DNA of 64,000 nt, taken from Flavobacteriaceae bacterium (lineage in GTDB: Bacteria; Bacteroidota; Bacteroidia; Flavobacteriales; Flavobacteriaceae). Below are positions 61,832 to 64,000 of this stretch, in pieces; the stretch's first letter is position 1; every line of letters begins with the position of its first letter. Under the pieces are notes generated by a model that was given only the letters and a program-made list of their open reading frames with translations, did not search any database and had not been told where the DNA came from. A program made the translations under genes and the position numbers. The DNA lies in NCBI GenBank assembly GCA_027490305.1, contig JAIXYI010000016.1, forward strand, positions 1 through 64,000, written 5' to 3'.

Positions 61832-62626
61832 TTACGTTGCTTTCCGGATGCGTTTTTCACCCAGAAGACGCATGGGCTGTTTCGCAGCCGCGTCGGCATG
61901 CATCCGCGTTTCCGCAAACTCCAGTATGTGTGCCTGGGCCTCTTCAACGCTGTCGGTCATCAACACATACCGCATGTCATCGCCACTGATGGTCTCCAGT
62001 TGTTTCATGCGTTCGAAATGGGCGATGAGGTCTTTGTGGAATTCCAACCCCATGATAATGATCGGGAACGCTTCGGTTTTGCCGGTTTGCACCAGGGTAA
62101 GCGTCTCGAAGAACTCGTCAAGGGTGCCATAACCGCCGGGTAGCACGATGAAGGCACTCGAGTATTTTCGTAGCAATTCCTTCCTGACGAAAAAATATTC
62201 GATTGACACAAAGCGGTCCAGATACGGATTCGGCGATTGCTCCCTCGGAAGTACGATATTGCACCCAATCGACAAACCACCGCCTTCACGGGCGCCCCGG
62301 TTGGCTGCTTCCATAATACCCGGACCGCCACCGGTCATGATCGTAAACCCCGACTGCGCCAATCCGGTCGCAACCTCCCGCGCGAGTTCGTAATATGGAT
62401 GTCCTTCCTTAAAGCGCGCCGATCCGAAGATGGTCACGCACGGACCCGCAAAGTGCAGCGCCCTAAAACCCCTTATGAACTGACGTACGACGCCAAAGGT
62501 GTAGGCGAGCTCCCGCCATCGTTCCCGGGGTCCACGAAGGAAACTCTTTTCTTCGGCGTGGGCCTGGCGGGCCGATTTTCGTAGCGGTGCTGTCGTGGCG
62601 TCTGTAGGGGTCGGGGGAGGTGTCAT
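61832..62626 (-). CDS. LOG-family (TIGR00730) Rossmann-fold protein
   Basis: 264 residues, cytoplasmic. Motifs are TGGGPGIMEAANRGA (about 98-112) and LPGGYGTLDEFFE (about 160-172), which is the PGGxGTxxE signature of the lysine-decarboxylase-like/LOG family of nucleotide 5'-monophosphate phosphoribohydrolases. It probably cleaves a nucleoside monophosphate to base plus ribose phosphate. The N-terminus is Pro/Thr-rich. TACTTTTG on the minus strand (62647-62654) is its likely -7 box. Confidence 0.9.
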   Translation of the reverse strand: MTPPPTPTDATTAPLRKSARQAHAEEKSFLRGPRERWRELAYTFGVVRQFIRGFRALHFAGPCVTIFGSARFKEGHPYYELAREVATGLAQSGFTIMTGGGPGIMEAANRGAREGGGLSIGCNIVLPREQSPNPYLDRFVSIEYFFVRKELLRKYSSAFIVLPGGYGTLDEFFETLTLVQTGKTEAFPIIIMGLEFHKDLIAHFERMKQLETISGDDMRYVLMTDSVEEAQAHILEFAETRMHADAAAKQPMRLLGEKRIRKAT

Positions 62627-62646
62627 GGAGTATAGTATTGGAAGAA

Positions 62647-62654
62647 CAAAAGTA
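62647..62654 (-). promoter_or_regulatory. -7 promoter box (TACTTTTG) for the LOG-family gene
   Basis: Exact TAnnTTTG on the minus strand, 20 bases before the ATG at 62626. Confidence 0.5.
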
Positions 62655-62713
62655 AGAACCGGATAAGTAAAGGTTTGATTTATTGGATATATTTAGGTCA
62701 CAAAAACGGATAC

Positions 62714-63427
62714 ATGGAAAAAGTGGCACTCATTTCCGGCGTGAGCCGCGAAAGCGGATTAGGCTATGAAACCGCACGCCAGATGAAAGCACTCGGCTAC
62801 ATCGTAATCATCGGTGCCCGCGACGAAGAAAAAGCCATCGAACTTGCGAGCCAGATCGGCGCGGTTGCATTGGAATTGGATGTGACAGCGGAAACATCTA
62901 TTGCGCAGGCTGTGGCTGAAGTGCAGGCACGTTTCGGTAAACTCGACGCCCTCATCAACAATGCAGGTGCTTTTTTCGATCAGGACGCCGATGTACTCGA
63001 AGCCGATGTCGAGTTTATAAAAGCAGCCCTTGACACCAATCTTTTGGGCGCCTGGCGTATGGCGAAAGCCTTTATGCCGTTGATGGAGAAAAGCCCGCAA
63101 CCCCGTATCGTCAATGTGTCCAGCGGCGCGGGTTCATTTACGGATCCGGTTTTCGGACTGGCGTATCACTTCAGTAAGGTGCCGGTGTACGGAGTGTCGA
63201 AACTGGCACTCAACGGATTTACGGTGAAATTGGCGAAACGCCTGGAAGGAAGTGCCTTCAAAGTGAACGCGGTCGATCCGGGGTTCACGGCTACCTATCC
63301 CGGAACCGAGCAATGGGGCGCACGACCGGTAGAAGAGGGAGCAAAAGGGATAGTGTGGGCGGCAACACTGGCGGACGACGGCCCGTCTGGCGGGTTTTTT
63401 AGGGATGGTCAACCCTTGTCATGGTAG
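62714..63427 (+). CDS. Short-chain dehydrogenase/reductase (SDR)
   Basis: 237 residues from the ATG at 62714 (MEKVALISGVSRES). The cofactor motif is SGVSRESGLG (8-17), followed by NNAGAFF (about 87) and the catalytic Ser in VNVSSGAGS with YGVSK (about 161-165). The proposed start leaves a normal Rossmann beginning; a longer frame from a TTG at 62675 adds irrelevant residues. The substrate is unknown. The stop codon overlaps the start of the next gene. Confidence 0.9.
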   Translation: MEKVALISGVSRESGLGYETARQMKALGYIVIIGARDEEKAIELASQIGAVALELDVTAETSIAQAVAEVQARFGKLDALINNAGAFFDQDADVLEADVEFIKAALDTNLLGAWRMAKAFMPLMEKSPQPRIVNVSSGAGSFTDPVFGLAYHFSKVPVYGVSKLALNGFTVKLAKRLEGSAFKVNAVDPGFTATYPGTEQWGARPVEEGAKGIVWAATLADDGPSGGFFRDGQPLSW

Positions 63428-64000
63428 GAGAGATACACAGGGGAATCGCGGTTGTTAGCGCGGCTTCGCGTGACGAATGGCGACAGTGGCTTCATGAACA
63501 CCATGCAACCGAAGCATCCGTCTGGCTGGTTATTTACCATAAAAAAGCCAAAGAGCCCTCTGTTTACTACGAAGAAGCCGTCGAAGAAGCACTTTGCTTC
63601 GGATGGATCGACAGCATCGCCCATAAGCGCAACGATACCAGCCGGTACCAATTCTTCGCGAAACGAAAAGCCAAGAGTAACTGGAGCAACTCTAACAAAG
63701 AACGCGTGCAACGATTACTCGAAGAAGGCAAAATGCAGCCTGCCGGACAGGCGATGGTGGATTTGGCGAAGGAAACCGGCACCTGGGACGCGCTCACTGA
63801 CGTACAGAATAACGTTATTCCCGGCGACCTGCAATCACTTCTCGATGCCAATGTAAGGGCACGCGACCACTTTGACGCTTTTCCCCCGTCGTCCAAACGA
63901 ATCATTCTTGAATGGATAAGCAACGCCAAACGTCCGGAAACGCGCCAAAAGCGAATAGAGGAAACCGTCCGATTGGCCGAGCAGAACCATAAAGCCAACC
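63421..64000 (+). CDS. YdeI/OmpD-associated family protein, cut by the window end
   Basis: 193 residues visible from the ATG at 63421, which overlaps the SDR stop codon by 7 bases. VWLVIYHKKAKEPSVYYEEAV (about 36-56), LCFGWIDSIAHKRND, YQFFAKRKAKSNWSN and the later RPETRQKRIEETV are typical of the YdeI family, whose members are linked to stress or bacteriocin protection. The reading frame is still open at base 64000. No promoter precedes it, so it is probably translated with the SDR. Confidence 0.85.
   Translation, partial: MVGEIHRGIAVVSAASRDEWRQWLHEHHATEASVWLVIYHKKAKEPSVYYEEAVEEALCFGWIDSIAHKRNDTSRYQFFAKRKAKSNWSNSNKERVQRLLEEGKMQPAGQAMVDLAKETGTWDALTDVQNNVIPGDLQSLLDANVRARDHFDAFPPSSKRIILEWISNAKRPETRQKRIEETVRLAEQNHKAN

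Noticed and set aside
1..64000. Search for tRNA genes, rRNA, CRISPR arrays and insertion sequences
   Set aside because: None was recognised by eye; there is no regular spacer array, transposase or integrase.

Overview
This 64-kb window looks like chromosomal DNA of a flavobacterium (Bacteroidetes) with roughly balanced GC. Three things support this. Type IX secretion is represented by a PorQ homologue and two cargo proteins with C-terminal sorting domains. Most genes lack a Shine-Dalgarno sequence. Many genes are preceded by the Bacteroidetes -7 promoter box TAnnTTTG, sometimes with TTG 17-20 bases upstream. No rRNA, tRNA, CRISPR array, prophage or insertion sequence was found.

Layout. 1-5.1 kb: UMF1-type MFS transporter, a lipoprotein and Lon protease. 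5.1-12.1 kb: an unknown gene, a 21-bp-period array of TGAC/GTCA words beside a small HTH-like gene, then porQ, a DUF1275 protein, cmk, an archaemetzincin-like lipoprotein, a nucleoside permease and a DinB-like protein. 12.1-21 kb: rpsA, a type IX cargo protein, two fasciclin-domain proteins and pheT. 21-24 kb: aldehyde dehydrogenase, DUF779 protein and an AraC-type regulator, with a probable AraC operator. 24-32.6 kb: bestrophin-like channel, a three-gene RND efflux operon and recG. 32.9-37.8 kb: a five-gene amidoligase-type operon (esterase, ATP-grasp ligase, YbdK/GCS2 ligase, class I glutamine amidotransferase, ATP-grasp-like protein) that probably makes an unknown peptide-like compound. 38-43.4 kb: a small conserved protein, M1 and S41 peptidases and an acyl-CoA carboxylase beta subunit. 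44-52 kb: one gene for a 2669-residue secreted multidomain nucleotidase-like protein. 52.4-58.8 kb: a membrane protein paired with a secreted nuclease, a Gfo/Idh oxidoreductase, a Cys/Met-type PLP enzyme divergent from an Lrp regulator, and dihydrolipoyl dehydrogenase. 58.9-61.7 kb: a thioredoxin-ApbE-DUF4266-DUF3570 operon with an FNR/CRP-like palindrome upstream. 61.8-64 kb: a LOG-family protein, an SDR and a YdeI-like gene cut by the window end.

The intergenic DNA is unusual. At about eight places it consists of degenerate tandem repeats of 7 bp (once 8 bp). The word differs at each locus, and several arrays lie directly against promoters. There is also a structured element of a type I remember from other flavobacterial genomes, a duplicated ~115-bp unit, and the helically phased array at 5931-6186, which I consider the most striking unexplained signal. 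The amidoligase operon and the ApbE/DUF4266/DUF3570 operon are the best candidates for poorly described biochemical systems.

All positions were read by eye. Family assignments rest on recognised motifs, not on database searches.
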